From an uncultured Ideonella sp. (GTDB taxonomy: Bacteria > Pseudomonadota > Gammaproteobacteria > Burkholderiales > Burkholderiaceae), in contig CAMLGG010000149.1 of assembly GCA_946479475.1 (NCBI GenBank), positions 1 to 13,353 of the forward strand: a DNA stretch of 13,353 bases. Direction: 5' to 3'. Every line of letters starts with the position of its first letter. Positions within the stretch are counted from its first letter, which is position 1. The notes under the pieces are model-generated. The model saw only the letters and a list, made by a program, of their open reading frames with translations, made no database searches and was not told the origin of the DNA. The position numbers were made by a program, and so were the translations under genes. Positions 6,802 to 13,353 of the stretch are shown piece by piece.

Positions 6802-9800
6802 GGCGTGAACTCCACTTGACAGTTGGGATGTGCATACACCGCGTACGCCAGCCAGGTGGCATCCCCCGCCGCGCGGGACGCGGCGCGGGCCGCCGTCACC
6901 GCGCGCGCCACGGTGCAGCCGCCCTCGGCCTGGTGCGCCTTGTAGAAGGCCTGCGCGAATGTGCTGGCGGGCTGGTCGCCCACGGACCAGAGCGAACTCA
7001 CGAACACGCCAGCCTGGCCCACGTTCCTGCTCTCGCCCACGCGTGCCCCGAGGAAGGCGGGCGCGAACCCGCCCAGGCTGGTCAGGCTGACGCCGAGCCG
7101 GCTGACCTGGCAGGCGTTCAGCACGATCACCGGCCGGTTGCGGTCCGGCCCGCACAGCCTCGCCTGCTGGGCGACGACGCTGGCGGCGAGCGGCTCGGTC
7201 ACGTAAGCCAGCGTGCCGCCCACCGTCTGGTTCGATCCCTCCAGCAGCACGGCCGCGCTGGCGATGTTGCCGCCGTCGGCAGTGCCGTGGCCGGCGAAGT
7301 GCAGCAGGTCGAACTCACCCGACCCCAGGGCGGCCGTCACGGCGCGGTAATGGGGTTCGATCTTCTGCGCCCCCATGGCCAGCAGCATCGGCTCCTCGAC
7401 GTCCTCCGCTGCACCCAGGCGATAGCGCGCATCGGGATAGTGCGGCACCACGTAGCGCATGCGCCCGGGGCGAACACGGATGCGCGTGGGGGGCACCGCG
7501 CCGAACAGCCAGCGGCACAGCCCCAACTCGCCGAGGAAGCAGCCCTGCGCGTGGCCCGGCGCGGCGGGGTCGTCGAGGTAAGCCACCTCCCAGGGCACGA
7601 AGGGCTCGTCGCTGTTCACCAGCACTGAGCGGAGCTTGCCCTCGCAGCGCAGCCGCCACAGCAGGTCCGCCAGCATGGGCGGCACGAGCTCGCGGAACAG
7701 CGCCGCGCCGCGTGCCTTCAACTGGTCGTGGAAGATCTGGACATTGCCGGGGCTGCCGAGCCAGGCGGACTCGATGTCGCGGTACAGCTGGCTCACCCAG
7801 CCGGCGAGGTCTCCGGTGATCGGCGGCGATTCAAAGCGGTCGCAGGCTTCATCCGCCACGTACACGCGGTACTGGAACCGCGTCTCGTTGCCGTTGCGCT
7901 GCTGCGTGATCTCCAGAGTGGCCACCTCCGGAAGGTCCTCGCCGCCTTCGATGCTGGCCCGGCTGACCAGCGGGCTGCCGGCCACGGTGGCGGCCGCGGC
8001 TGCCACCCGCGGGCGCAGCACCAGGGTGGCCGCGCGCACCGGCCCCTGTCGCACCCGGGCCCAGATCTCGCCCGGGCCTTCGTGGGTGGCGACCACCTCC
8101 ACGTCGATCACGAGCGGCGACCCCGGCCCGGGCGGCTCGTCGAAGGTGACGCGCGAGTCGTCGGCGGCACTGCTTCGCAGGCGGAAGCCGACCTTGGGGA
8201 TGACTTCGACCGTGACGGGCCGCTTCTGGAGCTTCACCGGCGCACCCGTGCCGAGCGCACCGGACGCGGCAGCGATCTCCTCGGCCGAGAGCGTCACGCT
8301 CACCGTGGCCGTGCTGCCGACCTGAACCGTGGGCGGCATCTCCGCCAGCGCATGGCAGGTCGCCGGCTCGGGGCGCGCGGACGTCGTCGGCGCCGCGGCA
8401 GGCTCCGGCGTACCACGCGGGGCCTGCGACACCTCAGGCCAGTGCCCGCCCGCTGCCGTGCCGCCACGGGTGGACCTCGACGTGGGCGCGACCGCCCGCT
8501 GCAGCACGTCGAGCGCGTGGTCGACGCAGGGGATGACGCCGACCGGCCGCTCGCCGTCAAGCACCACGGCGCGAACCGAGAACGCCGGCAACGAGTCGGC
8601 CGGCGCCAGCGGCGTGCGACCCTTCAGCGAGCGCAGGAATGGCCCCTTGGCCAAGGCCTGCGAGCGTTGCGACTCGCGCACGTTCAGCGCCAGCCCGATG
8701 GGAGCGTCGGGCGGCTGCATCCGCAGCTCCTCGACGCGGGGCGCATAGAGCAGGCGGCCCGGATGGTCGGGATCGGGCCTTTCGAAGACCACGTATCCGG
8801 CGTCCTCCGACTCCGCCTGGCGCAGCGCCTCCTCCACCAGGGTGTCGGCACCCACCACCACGATGTTCCGGTCGACCAGGTGGTCGTTGGCCGCCTCCAC
8901 CGCCCGCACTTGCGCCAGGCCGAGCCAGCCCGCCACGGCATCCACTGTCTCCGGCTGGAGGAAGTAGTTGGTGTGGTACACGAGCGGGTTGGTGCCGAAG
9001 TCCTGCACCTCCTTCACGTACTTGCCTGCAACCGGATCGATGGAAGACATCGACCCGACGTTCACCACCAGGTCGTTGCCCGCCTTCTTCATCAACGCTG
9101 CGACGAAGCCGTTGGCGAGCATGAGGGCGAGCCGGCGCGGGAACTCCTTCGGCTCGTGCCGTTGCTCGTCCACCAGCACCGGGCGGAAATCGGAGGTGAC
9201 GCAGTAATACTGCGCCTGTGTCGGGCTCGGCGCACCGGTTTCAACGCGGTTGATATCGAAGACGAACTCGCCGTCGGGATCCATCGCGGCAAGGCCGGGC
9301 GCGCGCTTGTCCTGAACCGCTGCATCGACGAGGTAGCGCACGAAGTCGCCGATACCCTGCACCAGCTCTGCGGCCGCGAAGCCGGCCTGTGGCGCACCCA
9401 GGAACGCCAGCGCCTTGCGGCTGGCCAGTGCGAGGTTGGTGAGGACGTCCAGCAGCGCATGCCAGTTTTCCGGCCGCGCCAGCTCCGTGCCGGCATTGGT
9501 GCCGCCGACGAAGACCACCCTGCCGATCTTCGGCTTCCACGATGCAGTGGGCAGGATCTTCTCGATCAGCCAGCGGGTGACCAGTGCGCCGCGGCTGTGG
9601 CACACGATGTCGATCGTGGGCGGCTGCCTTGCGCGCAGGGTGCGCAACGCCTCGTACAGCTGCCGTGCGTTGTCCGAAGGCTCCACCGACAGGGTGCGAT
9701 GGTCGAAGCCGAGCAGCGCGTGGTACTTCTCGCCGGCCTCCTGCAGCAGCGCCTGGCCCCAGCGCGTGGCCCCCAGGTCGCCGAAGCCACCCGCGGTGCT

Positions 9801-10508
9801 GGAGAAGGTGCCGTGGACGAACATCAGGATGCGCGAGTCGGCGTCGGGCAGCGACAGCGCGGAGAAGTCGCCAGGCTTTTCCCATTCCGTGGCCGGCGCG
9901 CCTGCGGCGAGCACGACCGGGCCGGTGCGCTTGTGCCTCTCCAATGCCGCGACGATGCCGCCGGCGGCGTGCGAGGCCACGAACTTCAGCACCACGGTGC
10001 GCACGCGGTCGAGCATCCAGTCGGTGAACACGTTGCGCTGCTGGGGCGTTCGGGCGGCGCCGGCGGCGCCGGCCGCGCCCGGCGCCTGCACGGTGAACCG
10101 CACGTTGCGGACCAGCGCAGCGCCGGCGGCGCGCGCCGGCGCCGAGGGTTGTTCCTCCGGAAACTGCCATGCCACCATGCCGTCGCACTCGACCAGCACG
10201 GCCGCTGACTCGTCGGGCGCGAGTTGCACCGTCAGCGAGGGCGCGACGGCGGGATCGAGCGCGCGCGCCGAAGCACCAGGCCGGCGGACCAGTTCGGGCA
10301 GTTCGCGCGTGGCCACCGTCGGATCGGCGGCGAACTGCTGCAGCAGCCAGTCGAAATCAGGATTCGCGGGGCCGGCGACCGGCACCGGTGTGCCGCCCAT
10401 GCCGCCTGGGAGCGGCGCAGCTCGCGCAGCGGGGGCAGGGCTGGCCTGCCACACGCCCTCGTCGAAACTCAAGGTGATCGCGGCGTCGGCTGGATGCCTG
10501 ATGTCCAT
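6798..10508 (-). CDS. Alpha/beta-hydrolase (lipase/esterase-like)-CHAT protease fusion
   Basis: This 1236-residue protein carries two enzyme modules. Residues about 225-530 form an alpha/beta-hydrolase: FVHGTFSS (230-237) as the oxyanion-loop HG motif, nucleophile elbow IVCHSRGALV with S305 (Cys in place of the usual first Gly), and likely acid D479 in AGNDLVV and His H512 in LVYHTNYF. Residues 670-725 are a low-complexity Pro/Ala/Thr linker. A beta-rich domain follows at about 725-835, starting PPTVQVGSTATVSVTLS. The C-terminal CHAT domain (about 930-1236) has VPWEVAYL, LLHFAGHG (H1074) and VIVLNACQ (C1133), so its dyad is intact. No signal peptide or membrane segment is seen. The ATG at 10508 has AGGAGG 4 nt upstream. 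It is the first gene of a two-gene operon, with its TGA overlapping the ATG of the TPR-like CHAT gene. The lipid or ester substrate is unknown; protease control of the esterase, or the reverse, is plausible but inferred. Confidence 0.9.
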   Translation of the reverse strand: MDIRHPADAAITLSFDEGVWQASPAPAARAAPLPGGMGGTPVPVAGPANPDFDWLLQQFAADPTVATRELPELVRRPGASARALDPAVAPSLTVQLAPDESAAVLVECDGMVAWQFPEEQPSAPARAAGAALVRNVRFTVQAPGAAGAAGAARTPQQRNVFTDWMLDRVRTVVLKFVASHAAGGIVAALERHKRTGPVVLAAGAPATEWEKPGDFSALSLPDADSRILMFVHGTFSSTAGGFGDLGATRWGQALLQEAGEKYHALLGFDHRTLSVEPSDNARQLYEALRTLRARQPPTIDIVCHSRGALVTRWLIEKILPTASWKPKIGRVVFVGGTNAGTELARPENWHALLDVLTNLALASRKALAFLGAPQAGFAAAELVQGIGDFVRYLVDAAVQDKRAPGLAAMDPDGEFVFDINRVETGAPSPTQAQYYCVTSDFRPVLVDEQRHEPKEFPRRLALMLANGFVAALMKKAGNDLVVNVGSMSSIDPVAGKYVKEVQDFGTNPLVYHTNYFLQPETVDAVAGWLGLAQVRAVEAANDHLVDRNIVVVGADTLVEEALRQAESEDAGYVVFERPDPDHPGRLLYAPRVEELRMQPPDAPIGLALNVRESQRSQALAKGPFLRSLKGRTPLAPADSLPAFSVRAVVLDGERPVGVIPCVDHALDVLQRAVAPTSRSTRGGTAAGGHWPEVSQAPRGTPEPAAAPTTSARPEPATCHALAEMPPTVQVGSTATVSVTLSAEEIAAASGALGTGAPVKLQKRPVTVEVIPKVGFRLRSSAADDSRVTFDEPPGPGSPLVIDVEVVATHEGPGEIWARVRQGPVRAATLVLRPRVAAAAATVAGSPLVSRASIEGGEDLPEVATLEITQQRNGNETRFQYRVYVADEACDRFESPPITGDLAGWVSQLYRDIESAWLGSPGNVQIFHDQLKARGAALFRELVPPMLADLLWRLRCEGKLRSVLVNSDEPFVPWEVAYLDDPAAPGHAQGCFLGELGLCRWLFGAVPPTRIRVRPGRMRYVVPHYPDARYRLGAAEDVEEPMLLAMGAQKIEPHYRAVTAALGSGEFDLLHFAGHGTADGGNIASAAVLLEGSNQTVGGTLAYVTEPLAASVVAQQARLCGPDRNRPVIVLNACQVSRLGVSLTSLGGFAPAFLGARVGESRNVGQAGVFVSSLWSVGDQPASTFAQAFYKAHQAEGGCTVARAVTAARAASRAAGDATWLAYAVYAHPNCQVEFTP

Positions 10509-10512
10509 CGTT

Positions 10513-10518
10513 CCTCCT
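10513..10518 (-). promoter_or_regulatory. Strong Shine-Dalgarno of the hydrolase-CHAT gene
   Basis: AGGAGG on the minus strand lies 4 nt before the ATG at 10508. It is a full match to the 16S rRNA anti-Shine-Dalgarno sequence, though closer to the start than the usual 5-9 nt. It fixes the start codon and marks this as the head of the operon. Confidence 0.75.
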
Positions 10519-10533
10519 GAATGACCGAGACGG

Positions 10534-10544
10534 TGATCCGATCA
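10534..10544. repeat. Short dyad near the CHAT operon start (possible operator)
   Basis: TGATCCGATCA has two perfect 5-bp arms around one central base. It lies 26 bp upstream of the CHAT operon start codon, within the expected 5' leader. Its position suits an operator, but at 11 bp it could easily arise by chance. Confidence 0.2.
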
Positions 10545-10651
10545 ATGGCTGGCCAGGTGATGGACCGTAGGACCCTCGCAGCGGCGTCTTCTTGCGGAAG
10601 ATCAACGGACGAAGGAGCCGTGCTGACGGCAAGCAGACGAAGCCACCGAAA

Positions 10652-10675
10652 GCCTGCCGTCCACGACAGGCAGGC
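10652..10675. repeat. Inverted repeat midway between the CHAT operon and ytfQ
   Basis: Perfect 7-bp arms GCCTGCC (10652-10658) and GGCAGGC (10669-10675) enclose a 10-base loop. The site lies about 144 bp from the CHAT start and about 180 bp from the ytfQ start, in the centre of the divergent spacer. It could be a regulator site or a transcript hairpin for the minus-strand leader. No T-run follows on either strand. Confidence 0.3.
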
Positions 10676-10793
10676 CATGACCGGAAGCTCCTGCGGACCA
10701 GCTGCCCCGGCCCGATGGCCACGATGGCCCCTTCCCAGCCGAACCGGGGCCAAAGCCATGCCCAAACCGCTATCGCTTCGGCGGCAAATGTGA

Positions 10794-10823
10794 TTGGCCG
10801 CGACTCGCCGCCCTTTCTAGGAT
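10794..10823 (+). promoter_or_regulatory. Candidate ytfQ promoter
   Basis: A -35-like TTGGCC (10794-10799) and a -10-like TAGGAT (10818-10823) are separated by 18 bp, giving a leader of about 25 nt before the ytfQ ATG. The block 10764-10798 aligns without gaps to 1418-1452 upstream of the arabinanase gene (25 of 35 identical, including TATCG and GTGATTGGC). The layout suits a sigma-70 promoter with a shared upstream regulatory element. Confidence 0.6.
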
Positions 10824-10854
10824 GGCCGACCAACACCTACACGGAGACTCGACG

Positions 10855-11805
10855 ATGCGCTTCACCCGCCGTGCCCTGATCGCCGCCGCGCTGGCCCTCC
10901 CCGGCCTGCCGGCCCTGGCCGCGCCGCTGACCATGGGCTTCTCCCAGGTCGGGGCCGAGAGCGAGTGGCGCACCGCCAACACCGCGTCGATCAAGGCATC
11001 GGCCAAGGAAGCGGGCGTGAACCTCAAGTTCGCCGACGCCCAGCAGAAGCAGGAGAACCAGGTCAAGGCCATCCGCAGCTTCATCGCGCAGAAGGTCGAC
11101 GTGATCGCCTTCTCGCCGGTGGTCGAGTCGGGCTGGGACACCGTGCTGAAGGAGGCCAAGGCCGCCGGCATCCCGGTCATCCTGACCGACCGCGCGGTGA
11201 AGGTGGCCGACACCTCGCTGTACGTGACCTTCATCGGCTCGGACTTCGTCGAGGAAGGCCGCAAGGCCGGCCGCTGGGTGCTGGAGCGCGCGGCCAAGGC
11301 GCCGGGCGGCGCGCTGAACATCGTCGAGCTGCAGGGCACCGTCGGCTCGGCCCCGGCCATCGACCGCAAGAAGGGCTTCGAGGAGGTCATCGCGGCCAAC
11401 CCCAAGCTGCAGATCATCCGCTCGCAGTCGGGTGACTTCACCCGCGCCAAGGGCAAGGAGGTGATGGAGGCCTTCCTCAAGGCGCGCGACAAGAAGATCG
11501 ACGTGCTCTTCGCGCACAACGACGACATGGCCATCGGCGCCATCCAGGCGATCGAGGAGGCCGGCCTCAAGCCGGGCCAGGACATCCTGATCGTCTCCAT
11601 CGACGGCGTGCGCGGTGCCTTCGAGGCGATGAAGGCGGGCAAGCTCAACGTGACCGTCGAATGCAACCCGCTGCTCGGCCCGCAGCTGATGAAGCTGGCG
11701 CAGGACGTGGTGGCCAAGAAGCCGGTCGACAAGCGCATCACCGTGACCGAAGGCGTCTACACCGCCGACATGGCCGCGCAAGAGCTGCCCAAGCGCAAGT
11801 ACTGA
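10855..11805 (+). CDS. ytfQ: Periplasmic sugar-binding protein of a YtfQ-type ABC importer
   Basis: This is a 316-residue periplasmic solute-binding protein of the ribose/galactofuranose family. Residues 1-22 are a signal peptide (FTRRALIAAALALPGLPALA, cut before APLTMGFS). The twin Arg resembles a Tat signal, but Sec export is equally likely. The mature protein closely follows E. coli YtfQ: GFSQVGAESEWR (28-39), DAQQKQENQVKAIRSF (61-76), VELQGTVGS (157-165), IDRKKGFEE (169-177), the near-identical IIRSQSGDFTRAKGKEVME (187-205) and AHNDDMAIGAIQAI (220-233). YtfQ binds galactofuranose; the ring geometry of L-arabinofuranose is related, so an arabinose-type ligand is possible here. The ATG at 10855 has GGAGA 7 nt upstream and begins the signal peptide directly; an in-frame ATG at 10822 overlaps the -10 box and is less likely. 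It heads an operon with ytfR downstream. Confidence 0.93.
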   Translation: MRFTRRALIAAALALPGLPALAAPLTMGFSQVGAESEWRTANTASIKASAKEAGVNLKFADAQQKQENQVKAIRSFIAQKVDVIAFSPVVESGWDTVLKEAKAAGIPVILTDRAVKVADTSLYVTFIGSDFVEEGRKAGRWVLERAAKAPGGALNIVELQGTVGSAPAIDRKKGFEEVIAANPKLQIIRSQSGDFTRAKGKEVMEAFLKARDKKIDVLFAHNDDMAIGAIQAIEEAGLKPGQDILIVSIDGVRGAFEAMKAGKLNVTVECNPLLGPQLMKLAQDVVAKKPVDKRITVTEGVYTADMAAQELPKRKY

Positions 11806-11846
11806 TCGGTCTGGCGAGCGATGACGCGTCCTGCGGCACCCTCCTC

Positions 11847-11883
11847 GCGGGCCGAGCGCTGGGCCGCTCCCGAGCCGGCCCGC
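11847..11883 (+). other. Upstream hairpin in the ytfQ-ytfR spacer
   Basis: Perfect arms GCGGGCC (11847-11853) and GGCCCGC (11877-11883) enclose a smaller nested stem GAGCG/CGCTC (11854-11858 with 11865-11869). It starts about 40 nt after the ytfQ stop and has no T-run, so it is more likely a transcript-stabilising or processing hairpin than an intrinsic terminator. Such structures often protect the abundant binding-protein message. Confidence 0.45.
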
Positions 11884-11885
11884 AT

Positions 11886-11925
11886 CCCCTCGGGGGATCG
11901 GCCGACGTACTCGTCGGCCGAGGGG
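11886..11925 (+). promoter_or_regulatory. Hairpin that can sequester the ytfR ribosome binding site
   Basis: A perfect 9-bp stem, CGGCCGACG (11899-11907) and CGTCGGCCG (11912-11920), has a TACT loop. Directly outside, CCCCT (11886-11890) can pair with AGGGG (11921-11925), the only Shine-Dalgarno-like sequence of ytfR, across an 8-nt bulge. The same CCCC can instead pair with GGGG at 11892-11896. The two pairings are mutually exclusive, giving closed and open states of the ytfR start. No U tract follows, so a translational role is favoured over termination. Confidence 0.55.
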
Positions 11926-11930
11926 CTCCA

Positions 11931-13353
11931 ATGACGGTGCTGGAGCTTTCCGGCATCCACAAGGGCTTTCCGGGCGTCAAGGCGCTGAGCGACGCGAGCC
12001 TGCGGCTGTACCCCGGTGAAGTGCATGCGCTGATGGGGCAGAACGGGGCCGGCAAGTCCACCCTGATCAAGGTGCTCACCGGCCTGTACGCGCCGGACGC
12101 CGGGACCATCCGGCTGGATGGCGACGAGATCGCGCCGCGCTCGACCGAGCAGGCGCAGGCGCTCGGCATCCGCACCGTCTACCAGGAGGTCAACCTCTGC
12201 CCCAACCTCAGCGTGGCGGAGAACATCTGCGCCGGCCGCTTCCCCCGCCGCTGGGGCCGGATCGACTGGGCCGCGGTGCGCGCGGAAGCCCGGCGCGTGC
12301 TGGCGCCGATGGAGCTCGACATCGATGTCGACGCGCCCCTGTCCCGCTACCCGCTGGCGGTGCAGCAGATGGTGGCCATCGCGCGCGCGCTGCGCGATCC
12401 CGCGCGCGTGCTGGTGCTCGACGAGCCTACCTCCAGCCTGGACGAGGCCGCCGTGCGCAGCCTGTTCAGCGTGCTGCGCCGCCTGCGCGATCAGGGCCTG
12501 GCCATCCTCTTCGTCACCCACTTCCTGGACCAGACCTACGCGCTGGCCGATCGCATCACGGTGATGCGCAACGGCGAGACCGAGGGCGAGTACCTCGCCT
12601 CGGAGCTGAGCCGCCTGGCCCTGGTGAACAAGATGGTCGGCGCGCCGCCGGAGCAGCAGCCCACCCGCCTGGAGACCTGCTCCACCGCTGCCGGCGCCCC
12701 GGCGCTCGAGGCCAAGGGCCTGGCGCGCCGAGGCGTGCTGCAGCCCATGGACCTGAGCCTGAAGCGCGGGGAGGTGCTGGGCCTGGCCGGCCTGCTGGGC
12801 TCGGGCCGCACCGAGACGGCGCGGCTGCTCTTCGGCGCAGACCACGCCGATGCCGGCCACGTGGAGATCGGCGCGCACCGGGGCCGCTGGCATTCGCCGC
12901 GCCAGGCCATCGCCGCGGGCATCGCCTTCTGCTCCGAGGACCGCAAGCACGAAGGCGCCATCCTCGAACTCTCGGTGCGAGAGAACATCATGCTGGCCTT
13001 GCAGGCCCGCCGCGGCCTGCGCCTGGCGATGAGCCGCGAACAGCAGCAGGCACTGGCCGACGAGTACATCCGGCGCCTGGGCATCAAGACGGCCAGCGCC
13101 GAAACCCCCATCGGCCAGCTCAGCGGCGGCAACCAGCAGAAGGCGCTGCTCGCGCGCTGGCTGGCCACCGAGCCGGCGGTGCTCATCCTGGACGAGCCCA
13201 CCCGCGGCATCGACGTGCGGGCGAAGGAGGACCTGATGGACCAGGTCCGCGCCCTGGCGCACCGCGAAGACGGCCAGGGCATGGCCATCCTCTTCATCTC
13301 CTCCGAACTGCCCGAGGTCCTGCATTGCAGCGACCGCGTGCTGGTGCTGCGCG
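11931..13353 (+). CDS. ytfR: Sugar ABC importer ATPase, two fused NBDs (YtfR-like, truncated at window end)
   Basis: This is the cytoplasmic ATPase that energises a YtfQ-type sugar importer; 474 codons are present, and about 25-30 residues are probably missing at the C terminus. NBD1 has a canonical Walker A GQNGAGKST (36-44) and Walker B VLVLDEPTSSLD (160-171), with the degenerate signature RYPLAVQQ usual for this family. NBD2 has a degenerate Walker A (GLLGSGRTE), a proper signature LSGGNQQKALLARWL and Walker B VLILDEPTRGID. Asymmetric sites of this kind are typical of sugar importers of the RbsA/MglA/YtfR group. The ATG at 11931 follows AGGGG by 5 nt and gives the standard N terminus ending the first strand before FPGVKAL. 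The gap from ytfQ is 125 bp and strongly structured. Permease genes (ytfT, yjfF) are expected just beyond the window. Confidence 0.92.
   Translation, partial: MTVLELSGIHKGFPGVKALSDASLRLYPGEVHALMGQNGAGKSTLIKVLTGLYAPDAGTIRLDGDEIAPRSTEQAQALGIRTVYQEVNLCPNLSVAENICAGRFPRRWGRIDWAAVRAEARRVLAPMELDIDVDAPLSRYPLAVQQMVAIARALRDPARVLVLDEPTSSLDEAAVRSLFSVLRRLRDQGLAILFVTHFLDQTYALADRITVMRNGETEGEYLASELSRLALVNKMVGAPPEQQPTRLETCSTAAGAPALEAKGLARRGVLQPMDLSLKRGEVLGLAGLLGSGRTETARLLFGADHADAGHVEIGAHRGRWHSPRQAIAAGIAFCSEDRKHEGAILELSVRENIMLALQARRGLRLAMSREQQQALADEYIRRLGIKTASAETPIGQLSGGNQQKALLARWLATEPAVLILDEPTRGIDVRAKEDLMDQVRALAHREDGQGMAILFISSELPEVLHCSDRVLVLR

Larger units (their letters stand above)
10509..10854. other. Divergent intergenic region between the CHAT operon and ytfQ
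   Basis: This 346-bp spacer holds the CHAT operon ribosome binding site (10513-10518), a small dyad at 10534-10544, an inverted repeat at 10652-10675, and the ytfQ promoter and ribosome binding site (10794-10847). No convincing minus-strand sigma-70 promoter was found for the CHAT operon: a TACGGT hexamer on the minus strand near 10566-10571 has no -35 partner at a suitable distance. The operon may need an activator or another sigma factor. A 90-codon plus-strand frame at 10521-10793 is judged spurious. Confidence 0.6.

Noticed and set aside
3475..6819. Very long plus-strand open frame opposite the TPR-like CHAT gene
   Set aside because: It is Arg/Gln/Gly/Ala-rich with no domain pattern and lies antisense to a gene with clear catalytic motifs; such stop-free shadows are normal in high-GC DNA.
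7728..10208. Long plus-strand open frame opposite the hydrolase-CHAT gene
   Set aside because: It is an antisense shadow with His/Arg/Gly-rich composition and no recognisable motif, while the minus strand encodes intact enzyme domains.
10521..10793. 90-codon plus-strand frame in the CHAT/ytfQ spacer
   Set aside because: No ribosome binding site, low-complexity Arg/Ser/Ala composition, and it overlaps the conserved ytfQ promoter block.
10837..11931. Minus-strand open frame opposite ytfQ
   Set aside because: Shadow rich in Arg/Leu/Asp/His; the plus strand encodes a clear YtfQ homologue.
11757..13325. Minus-strand open frame opposite ytfR
   Set aside because: Antisense shadow; the plus strand has complete Walker A, signature and Walker B motifs of two NBDs.

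Overview
The window is high-GC, densely coded DNA of the kind found in Burkholderiales (Betaproteobacteria). The evidence is the strong G/C bias at third codon positions, the TTGGC-type -35 boxes, and homologues of HscC and of the YtfQ/YtfR sugar importer. The order-level assignment is an inference; there is no rRNA or other marker. I see no tRNA, rRNA, CRISPR array, transposase or integrase.

Left edge (1-1167, minus): the N-terminal 389 residues of an HscC-type Hsp70 chaperone, cut by the window start. It is followed by a 364-bp divergent spacer with a palindrome and a good candidate promoter. Next (1532-3447, plus) come two overlapping genes: a secreted GH43 endo-arabinanase-like enzyme, and an exported protein of unknown function with a symmetric four-cysteine pattern.

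Centre (10508 down to 3493, minus): a 7-kb two-gene operon coupled by an ATGA overlap. The first gene encodes a 1236-residue fusion of an alpha/beta-hydrolase (Ser nucleophile in CHSRG) with a C-terminal CHAT caspase-like protease domain. The second encodes a 1102-residue helical-repeat protein ending in another CHAT domain. Both CHAT domains keep the His and Cys of the catalytic dyad. This is the most unusual element of the window: a possible two-protease, one-esterase system, perhaps for stress response, programmed death or defence. That role is inferred only.

Right edge (10855-13353, plus): ytfQ, encoding a periplasmic sugar-binding protein, and the start of ytfR, encoding a tandem-NBD ABC ATPase cut by the window end. 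A strongly structured 125-bp spacer separates them; its hairpin can pair with the ytfR ribosome binding site.

The arabinanase promoter and the ytfQ promoter share a 35-column block with 25 identities, including an identical GTGATTGGC, plus the same ACGGAGAC ribosome-binding region. This suggests that arabinan hydrolysis outside the cell and furanose/pentose import are co-regulated, with the CHAT operon lying between two parts of one sugar-use locus.
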